In this document: in pieces, positions 41,292 through 50,290 of the stretch
Layout of the letters: each line of letters begins with the position of its first letter
Numbering within the stretch: position 1 is the first letter of the stretch
Position numbers and translations under genes: made by a program
Notes under the pieces: generated by a model
The model's database searches: none
What the model was told of the DNA's origin: nothing
Seen by the model: only the letters and a program-made list of their open reading frames with translations
Origin: Micromonospora costi
GTDB lineage: Bacteria; Actinomycetota; Actinomycetes; Mycobacteriales; Micromonosporaceae
NCBI RefSeq assembly: GCF_003626655.1
Contig: NZ_RBAN01000009.1
Coordinates: 41,182-105,181 of the forward strand
Reading direction: 5' to 3'
Length of the DNA stretch: 64,000 nucleotides

Positions 41292-44200
41292 TCAGGCGCG
41301 CGGCAGTCGCGGGATGGCGGGGATCGTCGCGGGGGCCGCCGGCTCGTCGGCGGCGGGCGTGGCCGCCCGCAGTTCCTCGATGCGGGCGGCGAGGCCGGCC
41401 ACCGTGGGCGTCTCGAAGAGGCTGCGCATCGGCAGCCGGACGCCGGTTGCCTTGCGCATCGCCGCGATGAGCTGCACGGCGACGAGGGAGTTGCCGCCGA
41501 GGGAGAAGAAGTCGTCGTCGACCCCCACCTCGGCGACCCCGAGCGCGTCCCGCCAGACCTGGGCGATGGCGATCTCCAGGTCGGTGCGCGGCGCCGCCGA
41601 TCCGCCGCCGGTCAGCGACGGGGTCGCGGCCGTCGTCTCGGGCTCCTCCTCGAGGCTCTCCGTGGTCACCCGGCCGGCCCGGTCACGGATGTCGGCCACC
41701 GTGCGGGTGGCGATCACGACCTGGGCGCCGAGGCCGGCGCTGACGCTGCGGCGGAACGCCTCGGCGCCGTCGACCGGCCGGATGTCCTCGGTCGGCCCGG
41801 CCGGGGACTCCGTGGCCGTCCCGCCGGGCGTGGCCGCCAGGCCGCCCGTGACCGCGCCCTGGTCGACGCGCCGCAACACGAAGTCGCTGATGGCGACCAG
41901 CTCCCGGCCAGCCTCGTCGCGCAGGCTCAGGTCCGCGGCCACCACCTCGTCGGTGGCGCTGGGCCGGTGCCGCAGGTGGCTCGTGAACGAGGCCGGCAGC
42001 GGCGCGCGCACCACGATCCGGCCGTACGACAGCGGCAGGTACGTGCCGGAGCCCTGGCCACGGCCGAACGCGGTGGCCACGTCGAGCAGCGCCGGGTGCA
42101 GACCCCACGACGCCAGGTCACCGGCCGCCTCGGCGGGCGCCTCGATCCGGGCCAGTTCCTCGCCGTCGCCGAGGTGGTGCTCGCGCAGCGCCTTCCAGCG
42201 CGGGCCGAACGTCAGCATGCTGGTCCGGCCCCGGCCGAACGACGCGTCGTCGTCGACCCGGCGGCCCGGGGCGGCCACCTCCCGCGCCGGCGGCGCCGGT
42301 TCGACGGTCCAGCCGGCCGCGCCGCGCACGTGGGTGCGCTCCTGGCCGGCGGCGAGGCTCCGGACGGCGAAGTCCACCCCGTCCTCGGTCGGGGTCAGCT
42401 CCACGCGGTACTGCGCCACCGTGCCGTCCGGCACCGCGAACGGCTCCAGGAACACCACGTCGCGCAGCTCCACGACCGCGTCACCCGCGGGCGCGGGCAC
42501 CGCGGCGGCCACCGCGGCCCGCACCGACTCCAGGTGCGCGGTGCCGGGCACCACCGGCACGCCGCCGATGCGGTGCTCGTCGAGCACCCAGTGGGTGGCG
42601 GCCGAGACCAGGCCGTGCACCACCGTGCCGTCCGGGCCGGTGACGCGGGTGGTGAGTACCGGGTGGTCGACGGTCGTGGTGACGGTGTCCCGCCCGGCGG
42701 CGCGGAAGCCGGCCGGCGACGCGGTCTCCACGGCCATGCCGACCTCGGCCCAGCCGCCCCAGTTCTGGGACAGCACGGGGGCCCGCCAGCCGGCGCCGGC
42801 CCGGGCGTGCGCGTCGAGGAACGCGTTGGCCGCGCAGTAGTCGACCTGCCCGAACCCGCCGATGACCGCGGTGATGGACGAGCAGAGCACCACGAAGTCC
42901 AGCGGGAGGTCACCGAAGACCTGGGCCAGCGCCAGGGTGCCCGCGAGCTTCGGCGCGAGCACCCGCTCCGCCTCGGCCCGCTCCTTCACCTCGGCCATGC
43001 CGCCACCGGGCAGGCCGGCCGCGTGCACGATCCCGTCGATCCCGCCGTACGCCTCCTCCGTCGCCGCCCGTACCCGGCGCAGGTCGGCCGGGTCGGTCAC
43101 GTCGGCGGCGAGCACCAGCACCTCGGCGCCGGCGGCCTCCATCCGGCGGATCGCCGCGATCGCTCGCCCGGCCCGGTCGTCGCTGCCGTGCACGGCCAGG
43201 TGCTCGTCCCACCGGTCGCGCGGCGGCAGCCCCGAGCGGGACAGCAGCACGAGCCGGGCCCGGGCGTGCCGGGCGAAGTCCTCGGCCAGGGTGATGCCGA
43301 TACCGCCCAGACCGCCGGTGACGACGTACCGGCCGCCCTCGCGCAGCGCGCCCGGCTCGCCCTCGGCGTCGAGGGTGACCTGCTCGTGGTCGGCCACCCA
43401 GCGGCGTCCGCCGCGCAGCGCCAGTTCGGCCCGCCGCGGGTCCCGCGGGCGGCGCAGTTCGGCCACCAGGGCGCGCCCGCCGTCGTCGGCCGGGTCGGCG
43501 TCGACCAGCCGGACGGCCAGCCCGGGCAGTTCGGCCGGGAGCACCCGGGCCAGTCCGGCGAGGGTGGCGTGCTCCGGGCGGACCAGGTCGTCGCCGCGTA
43601 CGTCGCCGATGCCGGCGGTGACCAGGTCGAGGTGGAGTCCGCCGTCGTCGGCGGTCAGGCCGGCGCCGGCGAGCGCCTGCACGAGGTGCAGCGCGCTGAA
43701 GAAGCCGCGGTCCTGGGCCGCCCAGGTGGCCGCGATGTCGGTGCCCGTGGCCGGGCCGTCGAGGGTGAACGCGTGCACGAGCCGGGCCGGCACACCGTCG
43801 GCGGCCAGCGCGGCGACCAGGGCGTCGTAGTCCTCCCGCGCCCCCGGGCGCAGCCGGTAGCCGCCCTCCGTCGCGGCGAAGGCGTCGCCGGGGCGTACCT
43901 CGACCGGCTCGGCTCCCGCGGCCCGCAGCCCGGCCAGCAGGGCGTCCCCGCGCGGCCCACCGGTGAGGACCAGGCAGCGGCCCAGCGGCTCGGTACGCGG
44001 TTCCGGGGCGGCCTGCCGCCAGACCGGCACCGCGAACCACTCGGCCAGCGGGCGCGGACCGGTCTGCGCGGGCGTCGCCGCCAGCGGCTGCTCCGGGTCC
44101 GGGTCGACCCAGTAGCGGCGCCGCTCGAACGGGTAGGTGGGCAGCGGCACCCGCCGCGCCTGCGGGTCGGCGCCGAGCCGTACGGGCGCGCCGGCGCACC

Positions 44201-46769
44201 AGAGGGCGGCGGCCGTGCCGAGCAGGGTGGCCAGGTCGCCCGTGGACTCGCCGGGGCCCGGCAGGCTGCCCAGCGGGGTGAGCCCGCGCTGCTCGGCCGA
44301 TGCCTTGGCGACCTGCATCCGGGCCAGGTTGGCCAGCTGCCGCCCCGGCCCGCACTCGACGAGCTGCCAGGTGCCCTCGGCGAGCAGGGTGGCCACGCAG
44401 TCACCGAACCGGACCGGCTGGCGCAGGTGCGACGCCCAGTACGCCGGGTCGGTGGCCTGCGCGTCGGTGATCCAGGCGCCGGTCACGTTCGACAGGAACG
44501 GCACCGACGGCGCCCGCAGCGGCACCGACGCCATCAGCGCCGTGAAGTCGTCCAGGATCGGCTCCATCATGGGCGAGTGGAACGCGTGCGAGGTGCGCAG
44601 CATCTTGCTCTTGCCCTTGAGCAGCTCGGCGAAGGCGGCGACGGCCTCGCTCTCGCCGGCCACCACGCAGGTGCCCGGGCCGTTGACGGTGGCGATGGAC
44701 AGCCCCTCCGGCAGGCGTTCCGCGATCGCCTTCTCGTCGAGCGAGACGGCGAGCATCGAGCCGGACGGCAGGGACTGCATGAGCCGACCGCGGGCCGCGA
44801 CCACCCGCAGCGCGTCGGGGAGGCTCAGCACGCCGGCCACGGTGGCGGCCACGTACTCGCCGATCGAGTGGCCGATCATCGCGGCCGGCCGCGCCCCGGC
44901 GTCCTGCCAGAGCCGGGCCAGGGCGTACTCGACCACGAAGAGCGCGGGCTGGGTGTAGCGGGTCTCGGTGAGCCGCTCCCCCGCCTCCGGGTCGCGGCCG
45001 AGGACGAGGTCGCGGATGTCCAGCCCCAGCTCGGGACGGAGCAGCTCGGCGCACTCGTCGACGATGGCCGCGAACGCGGGCTCCTCGGCGTAGAGCTGGG
45101 CGCCCATCCCGGCGTACTGCGCGCCCTGCCCGCTGAACAGGAAGGCCAGCCTCGGGGCCGGGCCGTCGGTCGACCCCCGGTGCCCGCGCCGGGGGTCGAG
45201 GAGGGCGGTGGCCGCCGTCGGCACGTCGGTGGCGACCACCGCGGCCCGGTGCGGATACTCCCGGCGGCCGACCCGCAGGGTGTGCGCCACGTCAGCGAGG
45301 TACTCCGGCCCGGCGTCGGCCGCGGCGGTCAGGTGCGCGGCGAGCCGCTGCACCGCGCTCTCCAGCGCGGTGGGGGTCTGCGCCGAGACGTGCAGCAGCT
45401 GGGCCGGGCGCACCCGGCGGGGCACCCGGTACGCGGCGGGCGCCTGCTCCAGCACCACGTGGGCGTTGGTGCCGCCGATGCCGAAGGAGCTGACCCCGGC
45501 GCGGCGCGGACCGCCGTCGGTGTCCCACTTGGTGAGGGTGTTCGCCACGTAGAACGGGGTGTCGGCGAACTCGATCGCCGGGTTCGGGCTCTCGTAGTTG
45601 ACCGTCGGCGGGATCAGGCCGTGCTCCATGGCGAGCACCGTCTTGATGACGCTCACGATGCCGGACGGCTGGCTGAGGTGGCCGATGTTCGACTTCACCG
45701 ACCCGATGCCGCACCAGCCCCGGTCGTCGGTGTCCTTCGTGTACACGGCGGAGAGCGCGCCCACCTCGATCGGGTCGCCCATGGCGGTGCCGGTGCCGTG
45801 CGCCTCGACGTAGCTGATGGTGCGCGGGTCCACGCCGGCCATTGCCACGGCCTGGGCGACGGCCTCCATCTGGCCGTCGATGCTCGGGGCCGTGAAGCCC
45901 ACCTTGCCGGCGCCGTCGTTGTTGATGGCGTTGCCGAGCACCACGGCACGGATGGCGTCGCCGTCGGCGATCGCGTCGGAGAGGCGCTTGAGCAGGGTGA
46001 CGCCCACGCCGCTGCCCCAGACGGTGCCGTTCGCGCCGGCGTCGAACGGCCGGCACCGGCCGTCCGGTGAGGTGAAGCCGTCCATGCCGAGGTAGCCGAC
46101 GTGCGGCAGTTCGATGTTGACGCCACCGGCGAGGGCCATGTCGCACTCGCCGTTGCGCAGCGCCTCGCAGGCCAGGTGGAACGCCACCAGCGACGTCGAG
46201 CAGGCGGTGTGCACGGTGAGGCTCGGTCCGCGCAGGTCCAGCCGGTACGACACGTTCGTGGCCACGTAGTTCGGCGAGTTGCCGGTGGCGATGGAGACGG
46301 CGCCGTGCGGGCTGCCGCCGACGCGCTTGTTGCGCAGCACGTACCGGTGCAGGTAGGTGTTGCCGCCGGTGCCCGCGTACACGCCGATCGCGCCGTCGTA
46401 CCGGCCCGGGTCGTAGCCCGCGTCCTCCAGCGCTGTGTGGCAGGTTTCCAGGAACAGCCGGTGCTGCGGGTCGGTGATCTCCGCCTCCCGGGAGGTCATC
46501 CCGAACAGGCCGGCGTCGAACTCGTCGTACCCGTCGACGAGCGGCGCGCGGTTGACCCAGCCGGGGTCGTCCACCTCCTCGGCCGAGGCGCCCCGGGCGA
46601 TCTGCTCGTCGCGGGTGAGTTCGGTGACCGACTCCACCCCGTCGACCAGGTTGCGCCAGAACTCGCTCACGTCGGCGGCGCCGGGCAGACGGGCGGCGAG
46701 CCCGACGATCGCGATCGGCTCGATGCCGTCGCCGTCGCCGGCCAGTTCGGTTGCGGTCGAATCGTCCAT
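41292..46769 (-). CDS. Type I PKS module KS-AT-KR-DH-ACP
   Basis: 1825-residue polyketide module. KS with Cys190 (TACSTSL), HGTGT and NIGH; AT with GHSIGEYVAA near 635 and HAFHS, the malonyl-CoA type; KR with TGGLGGIG near 1150, CSSITAVIGG and Tyr in VDYCAAN; DH with HRIGGVPVVP near 1399 and Asp in GLHPALLD; carrier LGGNSLVA near 1758. All sites look intact, so the expected product is a trans-enoyl extension by two carbons. The order is odd: KR comes before DH, the reverse of normal modules. ATG at 46769 with AGGA upstream; a GTG precedes it by one codon. Gap to the previous gene 11 bp. Confidence 0.93.
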   Translation of the reverse strand: MDDSTATELAGDGDGIEPIAIVGLAARLPGAADVSEFWRNLVDGVESVTELTRDEQIARGASAEEVDDPGWVNRAPLVDGYDEFDAGLFGMTSREAEITDPQHRLFLETCHTALEDAGYDPGRYDGAIGVYAGTGGNTYLHRYVLRNKRVGGSPHGAVSIATGNSPNYVATNVSYRLDLRGPSLTVHTACSTSLVAFHLACEALRNGECDMALAGGVNIELPHVGYLGMDGFTSPDGRCRPFDAGANGTVWGSGVGVTLLKRLSDAIADGDAIRAVVLGNAINNDGAGKVGFTAPSIDGQMEAVAQAVAMAGVDPRTISYVEAHGTGTAMGDPIEVGALSAVYTKDTDDRGWCGIGSVKSNIGHLSQPSGIVSVIKTVLAMEHGLIPPTVNYESPNPAIEFADTPFYVANTLTKWDTDGGPRRAGVSSFGIGGTNAHVVLEQAPAAYRVPRRVRPAQLLHVSAQTPTALESAVQRLAAHLTAAADAGPEYLADVAHTLRVGRREYPHRAAVVATDVPTAATALLDPRRGHRGSTDGPAPRLAFLFSGQGAQYAGMGAQLYAEEPAFAAIVDECAELLRPELGLDIRDLVLGRDPEAGERLTETRYTQPALFVVEYALARLWQDAGARPAAMIGHSIGEYVAATVAGVLSLPDALRVVAARGRLMQSLPSGSMLAVSLDEKAIAERLPEGLSIATVNGPGTCVVAGESEAVAAFAELLKGKSKMLRTSHAFHSPMMEPILDDFTALMASVPLRAPSVPFLSNVTGAWITDAQATDPAYWASHLRQPVRFGDCVATLLAEGTWQLVECGPGRQLANLARMQVAKASAEQRGLTPLGSLPGPGESTGDLATLLGTAAALWCAGAPVRLGADPQARRVPLPTYPFERRRYWVDPDPEQPLAATPAQTGPRPLAEWFAVPVWRQAAPEPRTEPLGRCLVLTGGPRGDALLAGLRAAGAEPVEVRPGDAFAATEGGYRLRPGAREDYDALVAALAADGVPARLVHAFTLDGPATGTDIAATWAAQDRGFFSALHLVQALAGAGLTADDGGLHLDLVTAGIGDVRGDDLVRPEHATLAGLARVLPAELPGLAVRLVDADPADDGGRALVAELRRPRDPRRAELALRGGRRWVADHEQVTLDAEGEPGALREGGRYVVTGGLGGIGITLAEDFARHARARLVLLSRSGLPPRDRWDEHLAVHGSDDRAGRAIAAIRRMEAAGAEVLVLAADVTDPADLRRVRAATEEAYGGIDGIVHAAGLPGGGMAEVKERAEAERVLAPKLAGTLALAQVFGDLPLDFVVLCSSITAVIGGFGQVDYCAANAFLDAHARAGAGWRAPVLSQNWGGWAEVGMAVETASPAGFRAAGRDTVTTTVDHPVLTTRVTGPDGTVVHGLVSAATHWVLDEHRIGGVPVVPGTAHLESVRAAVAAAVPAPAGDAVVELRDVVFLEPFAVPDGTVAQYRVELTPTEDGVDFAVRSLAAGQERTHVRGAAGWTVEPAPPAREVAAPGRRVDDDASFGRGRTSMLTFGPRWKALREHHLGDGEELARIEAPAEAAGDLASWGLHPALLDVATAFGRGQGSGTYLPLSYGRIVVRAPLPASFTSHLRHRPSATDEVVAADLSLRDEAGRELVAISDFVLRRVDQGAVTGGLAATPGGTATESPAGPTEDIRPVDGAEAFRRSVSAGLGAQVVIATRTVADIRDRAGRVTTESLEEEPETTAATPSLTGGGSAAPRTDLEIAIAQVWRDALGVAEVGVDDDFFSLGGNSLVAVQLIAAMRKATGVRLPMRSLFETPTVAGLAARIEELRAATPAADEPAAPATIPAIPRLPRA

Positions 46770-46780
46770 CACGGTGTCCT

Positions 46781-49700
46781 TCAGTGCGCGGTGCCGCCGG
46801 GGCGGCGGGGTGGGTTACGGCGGGTACGGCTTCGGCGTGCGGCGGCCCGCAGTGCGGCGCGGGCGAGTTCCGGCCGGTCGGCGGCGCCGTCGAGGCTGGC
46901 GGCGAGCGCCCGGATCGTGGGGTGGCGGAACAGGTCGAGCATCGTGATCGAGCGGCCGGTGGCGGCGGTCAGCCGCGCGTGCACCTCGGCCAGGGCCAGC
47001 GAGTGGCCACCGATGTCGAAGAAGTTGTCGGTCACGCCGACGCGGTCGCGTTCCAGCACCTCCCGCCAGATGCCGGCGATCAGGTCCTCGGTGTCGGTGA
47101 GCCCGTCCGGGCCGGCCGGAAGCACGGCCCGCGGCTGCTCGGCCGCGGCGACTGTCATCGCGCCGAGCCCGGCCACCCGGACGGTGGGCCGGGGCAGCTC
47201 GACGGCCACGTCGCGGGCCGGCCTGCCGGGGTCGGCGGCGAGCGCGCCGACCAGGGCGGCCAGGTCGGCCAGCAGCGCGTCGATCCGCTCGGCGTCGAAC
47301 AGGTCCGGGTTGTGCACGACCTCGACGCCCACGCAGCCGGCGCGTTCCACCACGTAGACGGTGATGTCGAACGGCGATCCGGGCTTGGGCACGGGGACGG
47401 GCTCACCGGCCAGGCCGGTCAGCGACAGCCGGGGCGGGACGAAGTTGAGCACGTTGAACAGCACCTGCACCAGCGGCGCGCGGGAGGTGTCGCGGCCGAC
47501 GCCGAGCGCCTCGACGATCCGTTCCAGCGGCGCGCCAGGGTGGGTGGTCACCTCGTGCAGCTCGGCGGCGCAGCGGTCGACCAGGTCGGCGAACGTCGCC
47601 CCACCCGTGCGGACCCGGACCGGCACGGTGTCGATGAAGAAGCCGACCACGTCGTCGAACGCGGCCAGGCGGCGGTCGGCGACGATCGCGCCGAGCAGGT
47701 GGTCGTCGCCGCCGGTGAGCCGGGCGAGCAGCTCGCCGAAGGCGGCCAGCAGCACGGCCGCGACGGTGGTGCCGCGCCGTTCGGCCAGCTCGCGCACCGC
47801 GAGGTCGGTCGCCTCGGGCAACCGCACGGCGGCCTCGGCGCCCGTGTACGTCTGCACGGCCGGCCGGGGGCGGTCCCGCGGCAGGTCCAGCACGGTCGGC
47901 ACGCCGGTCAGGTGCGCGGTCCACCAGGCCAGGTCCGCGTCGCCGCGGCGGCGGTCCCGCTCCGCCCGCCACACCGCGTAGTCGGCGTACGTGGCCGCGA
48001 GCGCGGGCAGCCGGGGCGTCCGCCCGGCCACCGCTCGGGCGTACGCGGTCGCGAGGTCGTCGTACAGGACCGCCTCGGACCAGCCGTCGAACACCGCGTG
48101 GTGCAGCGTGATCGCCAGGACGTGCTCGGCTTCGGCGAGGCGGTAGACGGTCACCTGCCACGGCGGGCCGGTGGCCAGGTCGAACGCGTGGCCCGCGCCG
48201 GCGGCGAGCATCGCGGCGAGTTCGCCCTCGGGGTCGGCGCCGCCGGTCAGGTCCACCACGGGCACGGCCACGTCGGTCGGCTCCTCGCGGACCGCGTACG
48301 GCACGCCGGCGGTCTGCGGGATCCGCCAGCGCAGCACGTCGTGCCGCTCGGCCACAGCGCGCAGTGCCGCGCCGAGCGCGGTGACGTCCAGGGGCCCGTG
48401 CAGCCGGTGCGCCACCGCGATGTTGTAGGGCGCGCTGGACGGCGCGAGTTGGTCGACGAACCAGAGGCGCCGCTGCGGCGGGGAGAGCGTGGGCGGGTTG
48501 CCGGTGGTGAGCCCGTCGCCGTCGGCGGGTGCGGCGGCGGCCACCCGCTCCACCAGTCCGGCGAAGGTGCGGGCGGTGAACACGTCCCGTGTGTCGACGT
48601 GCCGGCCGAGGTCCGCGCGGAGCGCCGCGACCAGCCGCATCGCGGCGATCGAGTTGCCACCGGCGGCCAGGAAGTCGGTGTCCGGCTCGGGCGCCGCGCC
48701 GAGCAGCCGTGCCCAGAGCCGCGCCACGGCGCGGTCCACGGGCTCGTCGGCGCCGGCCGGCGCGTCGGGCAGTGGGCGGTCGGCGGCGGCCAGCGCGCGC
48801 AGCGCCGGCCGGTCCAGCTTCCCGGTGGTGGCGCTGACCGGGAGGGCGGCGAGCCGCACCACCCGGGCCGGCAGCATCGCGGTGGTCAGCCGCGGCCCGG
48901 CGTACGCCCGCAGCCGCGCGTCGTCGGGCGCGTCGGCCGGGGCGAGGAACGCCACCAGTTCGGTGCCGGCCGGCCCGGGCACCGCCTCGACGGCGACCGC
49001 GTCCACGCCGGGCAGCCCGCCCAGCACGGCCTCCACCTCGCCCAACTCGATGCGCTGGCCGCGGATCTTGACCTGCCGGTCGACCCGGCCCAGGTAGACG
49101 ATCCGCCCGTCGGCGTCGAGCCGGACCCGGTCGCCGGTGCGGTACAGCCGCTCGCCGGGCCGCCCCGACCACGGGTCAGGCACGAACCGTTCGGCGGTCA
49201 GGCCCGGCCGGTTGAGGTAGCCGTCGGCCAGGCCGGGGCCGCCGATCAGCAGCTCGCCGGTCATACCGGGGGCGACCGGGCTCAGGTCGGCGTCCACCAC
49301 GTACGCGCGGTGGTTGGGCAACGGCACGCCGATCGGCACCGGGTCGCTCTCGGTGGCGGTCAACGGGCCGCTGACCGCGAGCACCGTGGTCTCGGTCGGC
49401 CCGTACCCGTTGAGGAACGTGCGGCCGGGCGCCCAGCGGGCGGCCAGCTCGGCCGGGACGGCTTCGCCGCCGCAGAGCACCACCCGCCAGCCGGGCAGCT
49501 GCGCCGGGTCCAGCATGGACAGCACCGTGGGCGTGATGAAACCCCAGTTCACCTCGTGCGCGGCGATGAACCGGGCGAGCCGCACCGGGTCGGCCCGGTC
49601 GTCCGCGTCGAGCAGCTGCACCGAGCCGCCGAGCAGCAGCGGGACGAACAGGTCCATGGTGGCCGCGTCGAATCCGAGCGACGCGATGCCGAGGCTGCGG

Positions 49701-50290
49701 ACGCCGGCGTCCGTGCCGCTGAGCGCGACCACCCCGTGGACGAACTCGACCACGTTGCGGTGGGTGGTGAGCACGCCCTTCGGGCGCCCCGTGGAGCCGG
49801 AGGTGAACAGCACGTACGCCGGGTCGCCGGGGAGCGCCGGGCACGGCGCGAGCGGCGCCGGGCCGGGCAGGTCGAGCGCCTCGACGCCCGGCACGTCGCC
49901 GAACTCCGCCGTGGCGGCGTCACCCACCACCACGGTGACGCCCGCGTCCTCGGCGATCTCGCGGAGCCGCCGGCGGGGACCGCCCGGCTCCAGCGGCACG
50001 TAGCAGGCGCCCGCGAGGAGAACGCCGAGCACGGTGGCGACCAGCTCGGGGCGGCGGTGCCCGCAGACCCCGACCCGGGTCTGCCGGCCCACGCCGCGCC
50101 CCCGCAGCGCGGCCGCCACCCCGGCGGCCCGCGCCAGCAGGTCCCGGTAGGTGAGCCGGGCGTCCCACTGCCGCACGGCCACCGCGTCCGGTGTGCGGGT
50201 GGCCTGCGCGGCGATCAGCTCGGCCAGCGTCGCGTCCGGCCAGGGCAGCGGTTCCCCCTGCACCGCGCTGATGGACAGGATGTCGGTCAC
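46781..50290 (-). CDS. NRPS A-T-C-T
   Basis: 1169 residues. A domain with FTSGSTGRPKG near 158 and pocket D-A-M-F-L-G-G-V-L-K: aliphatic, not assignable by me; carrier AAGGNSIAAM near 543; C domain with HHAVFDGW near 728; second carrier DIGGHSLALA near 1090. The A-T start without a leading C domain marks a loading unit, while the C-T end without its own A domain must receive its second building block from another A domain or another donor. The GTG overlaps the LanB-type gene (GTGA). The C-terminus has an Arg-rich tail. Confidence 0.92.
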   Translation of the reverse strand: MTDILSISAVQGEPLPWPDATLAELIAAQATRTPDAVAVRQWDARLTYRDLLARAAGVAAALRGRGVGRQTRVGVCGHRRPELVATVLGVLLAGACYVPLEPGGPRRRLREIAEDAGVTVVVGDAATAEFGDVPGVEALDLPGPAPLAPCPALPGDPAYVLFTSGSTGRPKGVLTTHRNVVEFVHGVVALSGTDAGVRSLGIASLGFDAATMDLFVPLLLGGSVQLLDADDRADPVRLARFIAAHEVNWGFITPTVLSMLDPAQLPGWRVVLCGGEAVPAELAARWAPGRTFLNGYGPTETTVLAVSGPLTATESDPVPIGVPLPNHRAYVVDADLSPVAPGMTGELLIGGPGLADGYLNRPGLTAERFVPDPWSGRPGERLYRTGDRVRLDADGRIVYLGRVDRQVKIRGQRIELGEVEAVLGGLPGVDAVAVEAVPGPAGTELVAFLAPADAPDDARLRAYAGPRLTTAMLPARVVRLAALPVSATTGKLDRPALRALAAADRPLPDAPAGADEPVDRAVARLWARLLGAAPEPDTDFLAAGGNSIAAMRLVAALRADLGRHVDTRDVFTARTFAGLVERVAAAAPADGDGLTTGNPPTLSPPQRRLWFVDQLAPSSAPYNIAVAHRLHGPLDVTALGAALRAVAERHDVLRWRIPQTAGVPYAVREEPTDVAVPVVDLTGGADPEGELAAMLAAGAGHAFDLATGPPWQVTVYRLAEAEHVLAITLHHAVFDGWSEAVLYDDLATAYARAVAGRTPRLPALAATYADYAVWRAERDRRRGDADLAWWTAHLTGVPTVLDLPRDRPRPAVQTYTGAEAAVRLPEATDLAVRELAERRGTTVAAVLLAAFGELLARLTGGDDHLLGAIVADRRLAAFDDVVGFFIDTVPVRVRTGGATFADLVDRCAAELHEVTTHPGAPLERIVEALGVGRDTSRAPLVQVLFNVLNFVPPRLSLTGLAGEPVPVPKPGSPFDITVYVVERAGCVGVEVVHNPDLFDAERIDALLADLAALVGALAADPGRPARDVAVELPRPTVRVAGLGAMTVAAAEQPRAVLPAGPDGLTDTEDLIAGIWREVLERDRVGVTDNFFDIGGHSLALAEVHARLTAATGRSITMLDLFRHPTIRALAASLDGAADRPELARAALRAAARRSRTRRNPPRRPGGTAH

